Part shown: positions 35,065-44,682 of the stretch, piece after piece | Layout of the letters: each line of letters starts with the position of its first letter | How positions within the stretch are numbered: position 1 is the first letter of the stretch | Origin: Tricholoma matsutake | Taxonomy: Eukaryota; Basidiomycota; Agaricomycetes; Agaricales; Tricholomataceae | Assembly (NCBI GenBank): GCA_026075535.2 | Contig: AP026545.1 | Location: 2,790,001 to 2,854,000 of the forward strand | DNA: 64,000 nucleotides | Reading direction: 5' to 3' | The notes under the pieces: generated by a model | What the model was told of the DNA's origin: nothing | Database searches by the model: none | The model's input: the letters and a program-made list of their open reading frames with translations, nothing else | Made by a program: the position numbers and the translations under genes

Positions 35065-35707
35065 TGACACGACACGACTCACTTCCAATGGAGACACCCC
35101 CTGACCTGACTCCTATCAATCAACATGCTGCACCACAGTATTCCGTGATGTCGGACTCCTTGACATCGGACCCTTGATATCGGATCCGCGACATCGGACG
35201 CCTCATGCTTGGCATGAGGGTTATTTGCTATTGTTCTTCGACATGCTGCGCCACAGCACTCCATGACATCGGACGCCTCATGCTAGGCATGAGGCTTACT
35301 GTTCTATTGTTCCTTCTATATTTACTTGACAAGGATCTTGTATTCCGATTGGACGATAGACATTCTCTGAACCGTATATAAGCTACAGTAATACTGCCTG
35401 TATTCCTTAGCTTGACCTAATTCAAATAACGGTCTTAGACTCAACCAGAACACTCGACAGCTTAGGAAGCCCCTAGCTGTGATAACTCAAACTCAACAGT
35501 TGGAAGGCCTCCAACTGTGATACACAAACCGACGGTCTACTCAGAAAGCCTCTGAGTATGGATAGCCGTATCGACTTAGGAAGCACCAAGTCCCGAACAG
35601 AACCCGATACAGTAAGAAAGCCTCTTACTGCAAGAACCAATACAGTTGGAAAGCCTCCAACTGCAACATACAAAGACTAGGCTGAGTTGAGACCTATAGT
35701 CTTAACA
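35065..35707 (+). repeat. LTR of a second gypsy family
   Basis: Starts TGACACGACACGAC and ends CTTAACA. It aligns along its length with 48642-49291: TGAC(N)GAC start, twice-repeated GACATCGGACGCCTCATGC hairpin, CCGATTGGAC box, an AAGCC-hairpin series and the CTTAACA end. A gag-like sequence follows downstream, so this is the 5' LTR of a truncated element on the plus strand. Confidence 0.75.
35457..35663 (+). repeat. Series of six hairpins with an AAGCC-type loop
   Basis: Hairpins at 35457-35480, 35496-35518, 35538-35558, 35573-35592, 35610-35630 and 35643-35663. The stems differ (ACAGTTGGA, TACTCAGA, CAGTAAGA, CAGTTGGA and others), but the loop is AAGCC in three, AGGCC in one, AAGCA in one and AAGC-C in the first. 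Four stems of 8-9 bp are perfect; two have a one-base bulge. The spacing is about 35-45 bases. A further, longer hairpin with AAGACTA/TAGTCTT arms is at 35671-35703. Confidence 0.85.
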
Positions 35708-35990
35708 AAAGGTCAAGCTGATCTACAAAGTCCACCTACCTAGGTGCAGACACAACATCTTTCAGACAAAGCCCAGACAGACCTCCAACCGGAGCATCAT
35801 CATCAGGAAGAACCCCGTGGTATAGATACCAGGGTCAACTAGTACGATACTCGGAACCAGCACAGAAGTGGTTCTCAAGAAGAACCAGTGATGAAGAACC
35901 CCAATACCTCGACAAAGAAGACTTTAGATCTTCTGATAAAGAAGAAACCCCAGAACGAGATCCATTCTCCCTATCTAATGACAACACCAA

Positions 35991-36240
35991 CATGTCTACT
36001 GAACCCACTGTGTCGACCAAAGAAATCAGAATATGAACCCCCTCAGACTTCACAGGGGACTGAACCAGAACTGCAAAGTTCTTACAAGAAGTAAAACTCT
36101 ATCTGAGAGTGAACCATGGAATCTATGACACCGATGAGAAAAAGATCATCTTTGCGCTGTCATTCATGAACAGAGGAACCGCTGCGCGCTGGGCACAGAC
36201 ATGGGCAGAGAAGGAAGACCTAGGAATTGCAGCTGTGTAA
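35991..36240 (+). pseudogene. Truncated gag of the second gypsy family
   Basis: From ATG at 35991 the frame reads MSTEPTVSTKEIRI, then a gag capsid domain (FLQEVKLYL, DEKKIIFALSF, AARWAQTWAE). Two in-frame TGA codons stand where Arg would fit (before TPSDFTGD and before TRTAKFL), consistent with CGA to TGA. The frame ends at TAA in a small inverted repeat at 36236-36293. Nothing downstream continues the element. Confidence 0.8.
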
Positions 36241-36293
36241 TAGCCGTCCGACCAACAACACTGAGGTTGTGGCCAGAAGGCATGGCTATTACA
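36236..36293. repeat. Small inverted repeat cutting the gag fragment
   Basis: TGTAATAGCC at 36236-36245 and GGCTATTACA at 36284-36293 form a 10-bp stem. The gag similarity stops exactly here, so it may mark an insertion or a deletion junction. Confidence 0.5.
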
Positions 36294-36803
36294 GCGATCT
36301 GAAAGTTACCTTGATACATGGTTGATCTAGGGTTGATTTCAAGTTCTCCAGTATTATGATGGTCTGTCTGACCTTCCAGGTGTCCGATTCTATGTGTCCG
36401 ATCTTATACATCATCCTCGGCAATTAATCTTGATAGTTGCCGGATATAACATCATAGTCAATGCCTAGCTGGACGATTGGATGACTCCAGCCCTATTCTC
36501 CACCCCCATGCCCAGGTTGGTCCCTCCCCTATTCCTCTCATCTACTTCCATTCTGCTAAGCTTGGTTCTAGCCTCTGCCTCTTGTTCGTCTTTTTAGACT
36601 TGCTGCTGGTTTTGCCAGTTGAACGCGGCCAGAAGATTTAAATGGCACCAGTGTCAGTTTGAAAAGAAAAATTGGTGATGTAACTGTCAATGAAAAGTTG
36701 ACTGTTAAACAGCCACATAAAAGATTGAGAGTTAGCAGTAATAAAAGTTCTGATACAACGTAATGAAGTTTACCATATCTCAGTCCCTCTTGGTATAATA
36801 TGG
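36294..36803. other. Non-coding stretch before the cysteine-protease pseudogene
   Basis: Without a supported gene. The last part (about 36690-36780) has a basic reading, KPHKRLRVSSNKS, that may be a decayed N-terminus of the following pseudogene. Confidence 0.35.
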
Positions 36804-37581
36804 AGCAATTACAGTTGTGCATATGACTCTGTCTTTTCTATCCTTTATGCAGTGTGGAAGACTAATCCAGAGTATTGGAGTCATACCTTTGGTTCTATAA
36901 ATGATGATATACTTGAGGATATATGAAATGGATTTCAAAGTCATTTAGATGGTCAGACTTTATTAGAAAATGTGAGGGACATATTTAGACATAAACTGGA
37001 TGACTTAAGAATTGCTGGCTTGTGGTGGGGTAGGCATACATCAGTGGTTAGATTATTACAGCTTATGTTTACAACACCCACTCAAATTGTGTCCTCACAA
37101 CTTACATGTTCTCAAGAACATACATTGACTCAGGCTCAAACTTGTCAACATTCTGTTTGGTCTTGCATTTTGTCTTCTGGAACAAGTCCTTATGTATCAA
37201 TACAAGATTGGATTCAGAATCATCAGGAAGGTTCAATGTCTAGATGTTCTGAATGCAATCAACATCTCATATGTTCATACATATCCTTTTGTGTTGGTTC
37301 CAGCTATACTTATATTTGAATTTGAAGGAAAAAATTTAAAAATAGACCCAGAAGTGACAATTTTTAGCAGAAATAATCAGCCTTTTACAATAAAGCTAAA
37401 GGGTATTATCTATCATGGAGAAGCACATTATATATCACACATTGTTGTTAATGAGCAACTATGGTTCCACAATGGTATTACAACTGGTGCTAACATGGTA
37501 TATGAGGGACTATTGCAATCTACAACAGATCTAATGCATTGCAGAGGGAAAGAAGCAGTTGTGGCAATATATGCAAAGTGA
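36804..37581 (+). pseudogene. Transposon-associated cysteine-protease (ubiquitin-protease-like) pseudogene
   Basis: The reading starts with SNYSCAYDSVFSILYAVW, where Cys followed by A-Y-D-S matches the nucleophile region of a USP-like (C19) fold. It continues with YWSHTF, VRDIFRHKLDDL and LQLMFTTPTQIV. After a frame change at about 37300 it ends with the block carrying the catalytic-type His: LKGIIYHGEAHYISHIV, then LWFHNGITTG and VVAIYAK. A stop (TGA near 36927) and the frameshift inactivate it. I recall this arrangement in many repeat-borne proteins of mushroom-forming fungi; the role, possibly removing ubiquitin or SUMO-like tags, is an inference. Further pieces of the same gene seem to lie at 37780-38040 and 39516-40013. 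Confidence 0.65.
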
Positions 37582-38067
37582 TGGTGAAATGCAAACTGTG
37601 CATTACATTATGGATTATGAACTTCTGTGATCCTGTTTCCATATCTAGTCCTCACCTAGTAACAATTATAATGATAACTTCTTATAGGAATAACTTGAAC
37701 TGTAATATGTTCCATACTGACTGGCTGTAAATTTTTCTGTTTGTATGACTCATTACTTTAGAATGGAGGACTCGTTCATGCCAGGCTTTAGCCATGGCCC
37801 AATTGGACAAGTCTCTTCAGGGAAACATGGTATTTGATCTTAAACTGGTAGTCGTATCATGTGATCTACCATAAATGAGGCCTCATCAATTCATCTTCAA
37901 TCTATACTGATCTTGTGCAGGATGCACTTCAAGGTCTAGTTGATGAGCTTCTGGCAAAAAACCAGCATGTCCTATAGGTACACATTCCTGCTGCAGTGTA
38001 TGGCATACTTATTCATATTCAGGGCACTGATGCGAATCAATATGCTTCAAGACGGCGAGCATTGCAC
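37582..38067 (+). pseudogene. Probable downstream exons of the cysteine-protease gene
   Basis: After 37760 the plus strand reads ALAMAQLDKSLQGNM, then across a possible intron (GTATTTG to GTGCAG, about 37831-37920) DALQGLVDELLAKNQHVL, an in-frame TAG, and VHIPAAVYGILIHIQGTDANQ up to a TGA near 38068. The reading then meets the palindromic MITE. The remainder of this stretch shows nothing. Confidence 0.45.
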
Positions 38068-39489
38068 TGACACAACAGATAGAACAAGGTTTTAACCAAG
38101 GGGGTGTCAGCACACAAATGCCAGACATCATGTGGGGGGCAGGGGGGTATCATGTAGGTTGTTAAAAAAAATTGACGTCAAATTATATAAGTGTAAATTG
38201 AGTGGTATAGCATGTAAAGGAAGTAAAATTACATTGTCATATATCTTTGAAGCAACCTAGACAAAGATGAAGAGCAAAACCATTGAACTTTGATGGCAAA
38301 CTCAACTCCACACTGATGGCTCAAATATAATAATATTGAACTCATAACAAGGATTGTGCAATTGCAAAGTTGATGCAGTTCTATGCTTGTCTGGACTCAG
38401 TGTAATTCCAAGGTAGACAAAGCCCCTCACAGACCACTGGCCTTCAAGCAACTTGTCACACAAGCAATGTGTAGGTAGGCATAATAATTTTAACTACTCA
38501 CAGTATGGGGTTCATCGGTCCATATACATGGAAGAACTCATGGTGGTAGAAATGAGGTAGAAAATAATCACAACCTAGCCCACTTATATACCTCCACAGA
38601 AGCTGATGAGGTTCAAGACCTTGAGGCTGAGGAGACTCTGAAGGAATGCTCACTTAGCCTTGGCCCTTGACACTTGTTCTCACTTGAAGAATACTTACCT
38701 GAGTACTTGGCTGAGTGAGAGTCAGTAGATGCATTTTGCTACTCCAACAAGGTTTGTACAATGTATGTGAACAGACCATGACTGCAATTCTAGGTCAAGG
38801 AGAGTGGTTCACTGTTTCACAATAATTTAGTAAAATTAACAAATTGGTTGACATCAAATTAGTAAGCACAACATACCATATATGGGAATAACATACCCAA
38901 TATGGCAGGAGGGGGGTGGGGAGGGGGATCTGAGAGGTGGCTTAAAAAAAAACTGAGTGGATATATGAATTTTGGGTCCTGACACCCCTTGGTTTTAACA
39001 CAGGTAAAATGATGAGAAAATGATGTCAAAATGATCCTTTTTATCAATGTAAAGTCTAGTATAAAATAAGGAAAAAAAGAATATTTTTAAGTCAGAGGAA
39101 AAGAGTCTTTTTCTCCAGGTGAAAACATAGTCAAAATACATCTAAAATGTGTCTGAAATGATGCTGAAATGATGAAGAAATAATTCATTTTCAATATATT
39201 TGTACTTGTTTTTCTCCACATTTCTTCCTGGAGAAAAGGTTAGTGAAAGCAAGTACAAATATAGTAAAAATGAATCATTTCTTCATCATTTCAGCATCAT
39301 TTCAGACACATTTTAGATGCCCTTTGACCATGTTTTCACCTGGAGAAAAAGAATATTTTCCTCTGACTTAAAAGTACTCTTTTTTTCCTTATTTTATACT
39401 GGACTTTACATTGATAAAAAGGATCATTTTGACATTGTTTTCTCATCATTTTACCTGTGTCAAAACCTTGTTCTGTTTGTTGTGTGAGT
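38068..39489. mobile_element. Palindromic (fold-back) MITE, split by a hAT-like insertion
   Basis: The outer arms ACACAACAGATAGAACAAGG (38070 on) and their inverted partner (CCTTGTTCTGTTTGTTGTGT, to 39485) continue through the inner arms 39000-39210 and 39240-39460 (ACAGGTAAAATGATG and CATCATTTTACCTGT). Only about 25 bases of spacer lie at the centre near 39222. Without the 895-bp insert it is about 520 bp. It interrupts the transposon-associated gene between 38067 and 39516. Confidence 0.8.
38097..38991. mobile_element. hAT-like non-autonomous element with exact 8-bp target duplication
   Basis: Ends CAAGGGGGTGTCAG and CTGACACCCCTTG (one-base length difference), flanked on both sides by GTTTTAAC (38089-38096 and 38992-38999). 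An 8-bp duplication with short TIRs indicates the hAT superfamily. The interior is AT-rich with no coding frame. Removing it restores the outer palindrome arm. Confidence 0.88.
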
Positions 39490-39515
39490 TAATACAACAA
39501 ATTCTGCATATATCA

Positions 39516-40013
39516 ATGACCACTGGCAAAACACACACTGATGTCTCCCAGTGGATGGCAGAGCTGGCATTGTATGGTGCAGGACATCCTCCCCAGGCTC
39601 AGGTAAGCCAGGTTTGTTCCTTTTGTTTGGCCCATACCTTGTATTAACACTTACAAAGAACAGGTTGATTTGTGAATGCAGCCACCTAGCGGCTCATCTG
39701 CAGATCCACTGAACATCATTAGCCTGGGCCCAGGTCCCATGGCTAGCAGAAGTGGGGTTGGAGGCAGGGGCAGGGGCAGGGGTGGGGATGGGGAGGTGGG
39801 GCTGGAGATGGAGATGGAGATGGAGATGGAGATGGAGATGGGGAGGGAGATGGAGATGGGGAGGGAGATGAGAATGAGCATGAGGATGAAGATGAGGAGG
39901 GGGATGAGGATATTGGTGACACTGAGGATACCAAAACTGACTCACATTTGGCCAACCCTGATTGGACCCTGTCCACAGCCAGCGATGCAGCCAGTGACAC
40001 CACAGATGCCTGA
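39516..40013 (+). pseudogene. C-terminal exons with Gly-Asp repeat tail
   Basis: Exon 39516-39602 (from ATG; VSQWMAELALYG) joins by a GT-AG intron (39603-39681) to PPSGSSADPLNII at 39682. The second exon runs into GGAGAT tandem repeats (39800-39860). In the spliced frame this reads as Met-Glu repeats; in another frame it gives an acidic Gly-Asp repeat tail followed by EDEDEEGDEDIGD and TASDAASDTTDA, ending TGA at 40011-40013. The acidic version looks like the original C-terminus, so repeat slippage has probably shifted the frame. Confidence 0.5.
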
Positions 40014-40790
40014 TTCCCTGCCCCAATGCAACTTCAGATGACCCTTTGTAACTTTAGATGATTGTTTTGTACCTTTAGATAACCCTTTTTGTAACTTTGT
40101 ATAATTTGTAATAGGAAAAAAAGTAGTTGTCAGTAGTGTTTAGCTAGCTTTTGCAGTTGGTAGAATTGTCTGGTACATTGAGATATGCAAGTGTCTTTAC
40201 AAAACTAATCTAAGTTCACATGCTAAAGGATCTGGGAGCAAACACAACAGGCTGGAATCCGAGAGATGGGATCTGTGATCTAAATGAGTGAGAAGTAAAA
40301 CTGAATTCCAACCTATCGAGCCAAGGGTGAGCTGAGGAATGACTTCCCCTGGTAGCTGCGGAGGGGCACTGCTGGTAATCGTCAGTAATGTGCCCCCCAT
40401 GCCCAACGCAGCTGCGATCATGGCCACAAGCTCTGCATTCACTGTTGGCCTGGTTGATGATGGGCAACTGGGCTGGGAAGACCATATGAGACTGTAATTG
40501 GACGTCTTGGGCTGGTTGTGTCGCCTCTGCAGAATTCTGAGTTGATGCATGTGGTGCATATATGTGGGCTCGCATGGCTGTATGCAGATTTTCACGATTG
40601 TCTGCTGCTACAGTGAAGTAAGGGCATGCTGTCATATGATGTGCCAACAAGCTGACCTAGGTATTCGCGCTTGTGAGCTGCAGTGGCTATGTGTTCATGT
40701 GTGCGAGCTGCAATGGCTACATGTGGGTCTGCGCCCGTAATTGCTGCTGCAATATCATGAGGGCGTGCTGCCATGCAACTACTGAGTGAG
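40014..40790 (-). other. Possible 3' continuation of the minus-strand gene, with short tandem repeats
   Basis: The minus strand holds two overlapping open frames (132 and 144 codons) without domains, one of which reads AELVAMIAAALGMGG. Between about 40660 and 40840 a unit of about 30 bases containing GAGCTGCA(A/G)TGGCTA(C/T) recurs imperfectly. It may be the decayed end of the gene at 40791-42011. Confidence 0.35.
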
Positions 40791-42011
40791 CTAACCTAGC
40801 TGTTCGTGCATGTGAGCCACTGTGGCGGTGTGGGGACTATGCAGTCCTGAGTCCCTGCGAGCGCTTGCTGCTATGGCAATGTTCGGACTATGCTGCCCTG
40901 ACTTTATGCATGCCCAAGTAGCATTAGACGATGTGCATGGTGTATGCAAGGTGCCCTGTGGGCCTCCCAGATATTCAGAAAATAGTCTCTTGCCCCTACT
41001 TGAACCCATAATGTTGGTGTTCTGTGTCTTGGGAGAATGGACCTTGTAGGTAATGCCACCCACTAACTGAACGGGAGTGAAGCCCACAGGCTGGTACCCC
41101 TCTCCTGGCGGTACCAGGCCCTGTGCTGCCAGCCAGGCTGCATCTGCATCACGCATGCAAAAATTGTCCGGGCTATGGGGGAGGGGATTGTCAGCTACCG
41201 GGCTCAAAACTGGAGTCGTGACCGCTTTCATTTTCCCTTTATCTACCCATGTCAGTGTCCTACATCCAACCACTGTTTGTGAAGGAAGCTTTTTCCCAAC
41301 CACTGTATCCTGCGACCTGGCACACTGGGAGCCCTGCACCACTGCCTCTTGCCATGGAATGAGCAGGCCGTCACTCTGTGGTTCATCAAAATGAGTAGGC
41401 AAAAAATCTGCTGCAGAGGCGTGGTGAGGGGGAGGGTGTATGCATCCCAAAGCCCCTGGTGCCTTGCTGGTTGCCGACCGCTTCTGACCTGTCTTTGCTA
41501 GCGGGGCGGTTCTTGAACCTGCCTGGATTACATTGATGTCCCAAGAGCCAACAACCTTTCCAGCCACATCCATCAAACCATCAAGTCGCGTTGACACCGT
41601 CTCAGCCTGTTCCACTACTGTTGATAGAAGTTCGTATTGATATCTGACTGATGGCTTCACCCCTGGTGGTGCCTTGACAAGCTGTGGCCCTGATACAACT
41701 GCCTGGGCAGACTTTGCTCTTGCTGAGGCTACTCGAGTTGAGCGTCGAACTTCAAAATTTGACGACCCATCAGGGGCTCTGACCCTATGTCCCTTGACTC
41801 TCCTCGAACCTTCTTCCACCCCGACAGCAACATAGGCATCAGACAAAGACACGTAGCCTTGTCTACTATCGGGGCTATCTGCTGTCATCCCTGAACGTGT
41901 GATTTTGCTGATACTGTCTGCTCTCAGCTGTGCTGAACCACTTGTCATGGGTGCAATATTGAAAATCTTGGATGAAAGAGACAGATTAGGAACAGCGAGA
42001 GAACAGAACAC
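40791..42011 (-). CDS. Hypothetical basic/Ser-rich protein, 406 aa, probably transposon-associated
   Basis: One open frame of 406 codons; a better start may be the Met at about 41948 (MTSGSAQL). The sequence is low in complexity, rich in Ser, Ala, Arg and Pro, with a basic patch (RRSTRVASARAKS) and a helical segment (YQYELLSTVVEQAETVSTRLDGL shortened: YELLSTVVEQAETV). The C-terminus contains an imperfect internal duplication (HSPNIAIAA and HSPHTATVA), matching the DNA repeats that go on past the stop. I recognise no family. It lies in a block of mobile DNA, so it may belong to the same element as the cysteine-protease pseudogene, transcribed from the other side. Confidence 0.5.
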   Translation of the reverse strand: MFCSLAVPNLSLSSKIFNIAPMTSGSAQLRADSISKITRSGMTADSPDSRQGYVSLSDAYVAVGVEEGSRRVKGHRVRAPDGSSNFEVRRSTRVASARAKSAQAVVSGPQLVKAPPGVKPSVRYQYELLSTVVEQAETVSTRLDGLMDVAGKVVGSWDINVIQAGSRTAPLAKTGQKRSATSKAPGALGCIHPPPHHASAADFLPTHFDEPQSDGLLIPWQEAVVQGSQCARSQDTVVGKKLPSQTVVGCRTLTWVDKGKMKAVTTPVLSPVADNPLPHSPDNFCMRDADAAWLAAQGLVPPGEGYQPVGFTPVQLVGGITYKVHSPKTQNTNIMGSSRGKRLFSEYLGGPQGTLHTPCTSSNATWACIKSGQHSPNIAIAASARRDSGLHSPHTATVAHMHEQLG

Positions 42012-42609
42012 TAGCTATTGTGCACAGCGGGTGGAGGTTGAGAAAAACTCGAAGCACCAATCACATGACTCAACCACATCAGAATTCTACTCTGCAAAAC
42101 GTCTGTACACTACGCTTGCACCTCTCTTGTCTACCTCCACAAACTTGCAATGTGTAGTGTTGGGTCAGTTCCCCATGAAGGCCAAGCCAATCATAGCTCC
42201 CCTGGTAGGGGCCTAGGGCAGAGGCCTGGGGAGTTGTGGAGCACAGATCATGAGGTCTTTGTCCTCCCCCACGTATTCCTGGAGGAATCCTGGAGGATTA
42301 TTGGGAACCAATGTTCCAGCCATTTGTGACCCAAGTATATATTCCTGGCTCTTCCCATTCCAGGGGGATTCCTGGTTGATTCCTGGTAAATTACACTCTT
42401 CCAGGAGGAATTCCTGGAATTCCACAGGACTCTGGTACCAGGAATCCACCAGGACTCTCAGAACTCTACCAGGACTCTAACAGGAATCCAGTAGGACTCA
42501 CCAGGAATCCACCAGGACTCTACCAGGACTCTACCAGGAAGCCACTGGGACTCCACTGGGATTTAACCAGGAGTCTTTATTACTACTAAGTAATAAAATA
42601 AATGTCATG

Positions 42610-42680
42610 AGCCAGAATTGAACCCTCAGCATTAGATGACAACATCATAGCACAGCAAATATAACCACTACACCACATAG
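42610..42680 (-). other. tRNA-like sequence, facing outward (left)
   Basis: On the minus strand an A-box-like GTGTAGTGGTTA is followed about 45 bases later by a B-box-like GGTTCAATTCTG. No acceptor-stem pairing or CCA context makes a functional tRNA credible, so I call it tRNA-like. Confidence 0.6.
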
Positions 42681-43056
42681 ATTTCCAATGCATATCCACT
42701 AACTGCTCTAGGTACCATTGGGGCAGCTGTGCATGACAAAGCACACAGCCGTGTCACCAACACTGCTCATCAACCATCACCACCACTCTCAATGATGCCA
42801 CTGCCTCACCCTCCTCTCCACTCTACCACCACCACCACTGCATGGACACCCACTGCCACCACTCCCATGCCCATGCCGCCATCACCACCACCTGCAAACA
42901 AGCCGACTGGACGGAATGCAGGCCCAAACGCCTCACATGAGACACAAGCAATGTAGTTAATAAATTTTGTTTGATCTTAATTGTGAGCTTCAAGAGAGAA
43001 ATACCTGGGTTTGGATTTGAGTGCATAAATACACTTTATATTAGTAACTAATAATT

Positions 43057-43142
43057 CTCCTGTGGCTCAACTGGTTGAGCACACTTGTTTGGTTTGTCAT
43101 GTGATCCATGATCATGAGGTCTAGAGCTCAATCCCTGCTCTG
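43057..43142 (+). other. tRNA-like sequence, facing outward (right)
   Basis: Plus strand: CTCCTGTGGCTCAACTGGTT (A box and D-arm-like) and, about 65 bases on, AGCTCAATCCCTG (B-box-like). Its counterpart at 58346-58430 has the better B box GGTTCAATCCC. Confidence 0.6.
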
Positions 43143-43577
43143 AACATATCTGTTTTGTAGGCACTTTGTGAAATTCATGAAGTCCGAAGCACTTGAAACT
43201 TGTAAGATATCAAATTGACTTTCCATTATAGTTTGACTTTAGGGTACTACAATGTACTAGGAATCCTGGTGAGTCCCACTGAATTCCTGGTGAGTCCCAT
43301 TGGATTCCTCCAGGACTCTGTGGGGGAGTGTAAAGTTCTGTCCCCTGGCCATCTCGCTCTCCTGTCCCCATTCTTCTCCCTCCCGAACCACCCCACAAGC
43401 AGATGCTCATAGGCATGGGGTGGGTGTCATTGTGGGTGTCCCCACTCTTGTTGTCATCTCCCTTCCCTCTCATCTCCCTTCCCCCTCGTCTCTTCCCCCT
43501 CACCTTCCACCCTGCAAGCAGGGGCTCGCAGCAGTGGTGGTGGTGGTGTCATCGTCATTCCCAGTAGTAGTTTGTAC

Positions 43578-43633
43578 CTATAAAAAGTTAGTTAGCATCA
43601 AAAAATGAAATGAGAAAAGAAAAAAAAACTTAC
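43578..43633 (-). other. Intron-like unit with adjacent 12-bp hairpin
   Basis: 56 nt on the minus strand: GTAAGT plus poly-T, GCTAACTAAC, ending TTTTTATAG. Five bases before the donor lies a perfect hairpin, GACCCAAGAGAC with GTCTCTTGGGTC (43638-43667). Confidence 0.7.
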
Positions 43634-43928
43634 CTAGGACCCAAGAGACATTGACGTCTCTTGGGTCTCCCCTAATCATCATCGTTCCACCCATCATCAT
43701 TCCCTGCCATTGTCGTCATTCCACCCACCATCCACCCCACAAGCAGTTGCTTGTGAGGCTAGAGGCGGGTGGTGTGTCCTGCGTGGTGGGCATGAGGGCT
43801 GGGGGTGGGGGCTTGTTCTGTTGGGGTAGCCATTCTTGTTGTTTCAAAGCACCCATTCCCACCCTGCAAGCAGCTGCTCACGGCAGTGATTCTGAGTGCT
43901 CCTTGTTGTCAGCAGTACTAGATAATAC

Positions 43929-43972
43929 CTAAAAAAGTTTGTTAGTAACAAAAACAAGAAAAAAAAACTTAC
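43929..43972 (-). other. Intron-like unit
   Basis: 44 nt on the minus strand: GTAAGT plus nine T, TTACTAACAA, ending TTTTTTAG. The upstream side holds AGCCCAAGAGACG only once, so the hairpin is half lost. Confidence 0.6.
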
Positions 43973-44261
43973 CAACAGCCCAAGAGACGCCTTTTCTTCA
44001 TTTGCTTTGCCTTCCTTTCATTGTTTCCCACTCGTCCCCTCGTCATTCCATCTCCCAGTCCCAGTCGTCTCCAGTTGCCTCGTTGCGTTGTTGTTCCATT
44101 TGGCCAAGTCGGCGTCGCCATTGTCCTGCCATTTTGCAGTTGTACCCATTCCCACCCTTTGAGCAGTTGCTTGTGGTGGTGGTTCTGGGTCCTAGGGTGG
44201 TGGCTGTGTCAACTGTTGTCGTGGTTTTGAGGCTGCAGCATCATTATAACATAGATAAAAC

Positions 44262-44325
44262 CTATCATTAAGGAAAATTCAGTTAGTTAAACAAAACAAC
44301 AAAAATCATGTAAAAAAACACTTAC
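44262..44325 (-). other. Intron-like unit with adjacent hairpin
   Basis: 64 nt on the minus strand: GTAAGT, poly-T, TTAACTAACTG, ending AATGATAG. A perfect hairpin of GAGCCCAAACAA with TTGTTTGGGCTC (about 44330-44361) lies just upstream of the donor. Confidence 0.68.
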
Positions 44326-44502
44326 AAGTGAGCCCAAACAACAATGCCATTGTTTGGGCTCATTCCCATTGTTGGTTATTGGGGTAGGAGGTAAGGAGGA
44401 GGCAGCACCATTGCCAGCATTGTTGATGACATGGCTGTGTTGATTTGTCATCACAGCCGGGGCGGTACATAGAGAGATATAACTACTTATCTGTAATGAT
44501 GC

Positions 44503-44578
44503 TTTAGTCTAACTGTTATATCACTGCCTTAATTGTACTTTATCATGTGACTATGAGGGTTCAATCCCTGTGGTAGCC
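44503..44578 (+). other. tRNA-like sequence, facing outward
   Basis: Plus strand: A-box-like TTTAGTCTAACTGTTA and B-box-like GGGTTCAATCCCTG (44557-44570). It lies about 105 bases inside the terminus at 44682. Confidence 0.62.
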
Positions 44579-44682
44579 ACTGATTTTTCAGTCAATTATA
44601 TAAGCAACTCAGACAGTCCTAGGACTGTCTGAGTGTCTGAGCAGAGTCTGCTCGGATTGGAGGGGGGGAGTGTAAAGACCTC

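Larger units (their letters stand above)
42252..43337. mobile_element. Hairpin-intron TIR family, internally deleted copy
   Basis: The left end is GAGGTCTTTGTCCTCCCCC and the right end is GGGGGAGTGTAAAGTTC, an inverted-type terminus of the same family. The left 700 bases are nearly identical to 60321-60960, including the subterminal CCAGGAATCCACCAGGACTC repeats, the minus-strand tRNA-like sequence and the CCACCACC tract. After GGCCCAAACG the intron array is missing. No clean 9-bp duplication links the two ends, so the right boundary may be a rearrangement with the next element. Confidence 0.7.
43338..44682 (-). mobile_element. Hairpin-intron TIR family, copy in minus orientation
   Basis: Read on the minus strand from 44682 it starts GAGGTCTTTACACTCCCCCC, identical to the start of 56666-58695. 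Then come TIR-arm repeats, a tRNA-like sequence pointing out of the element, a hairpin and three intron-like units (donors at 44325, 43972 and 43633). Between the units are GCAACTGCT(C/T)-type palindromes with GGGTGG boxes (for example 43740-43760). The other terminus is not intact; at 43337 it abuts the deleted copy. Confidence 0.75.

Noticed and set aside
35457..35663. Possible CRISPR-like array
   Set aside because: The repeated part is only the five-base loop; stems and spacers differ in length and sequence, and the host is a eukaryote. It is better read as a hairpin series.
39743..40003. Ser-Pro repeat frame on the minus strand
   Set aside because: Shadow of the GGAGAT tandem repeat; the plus strand has the exon and splice sites.
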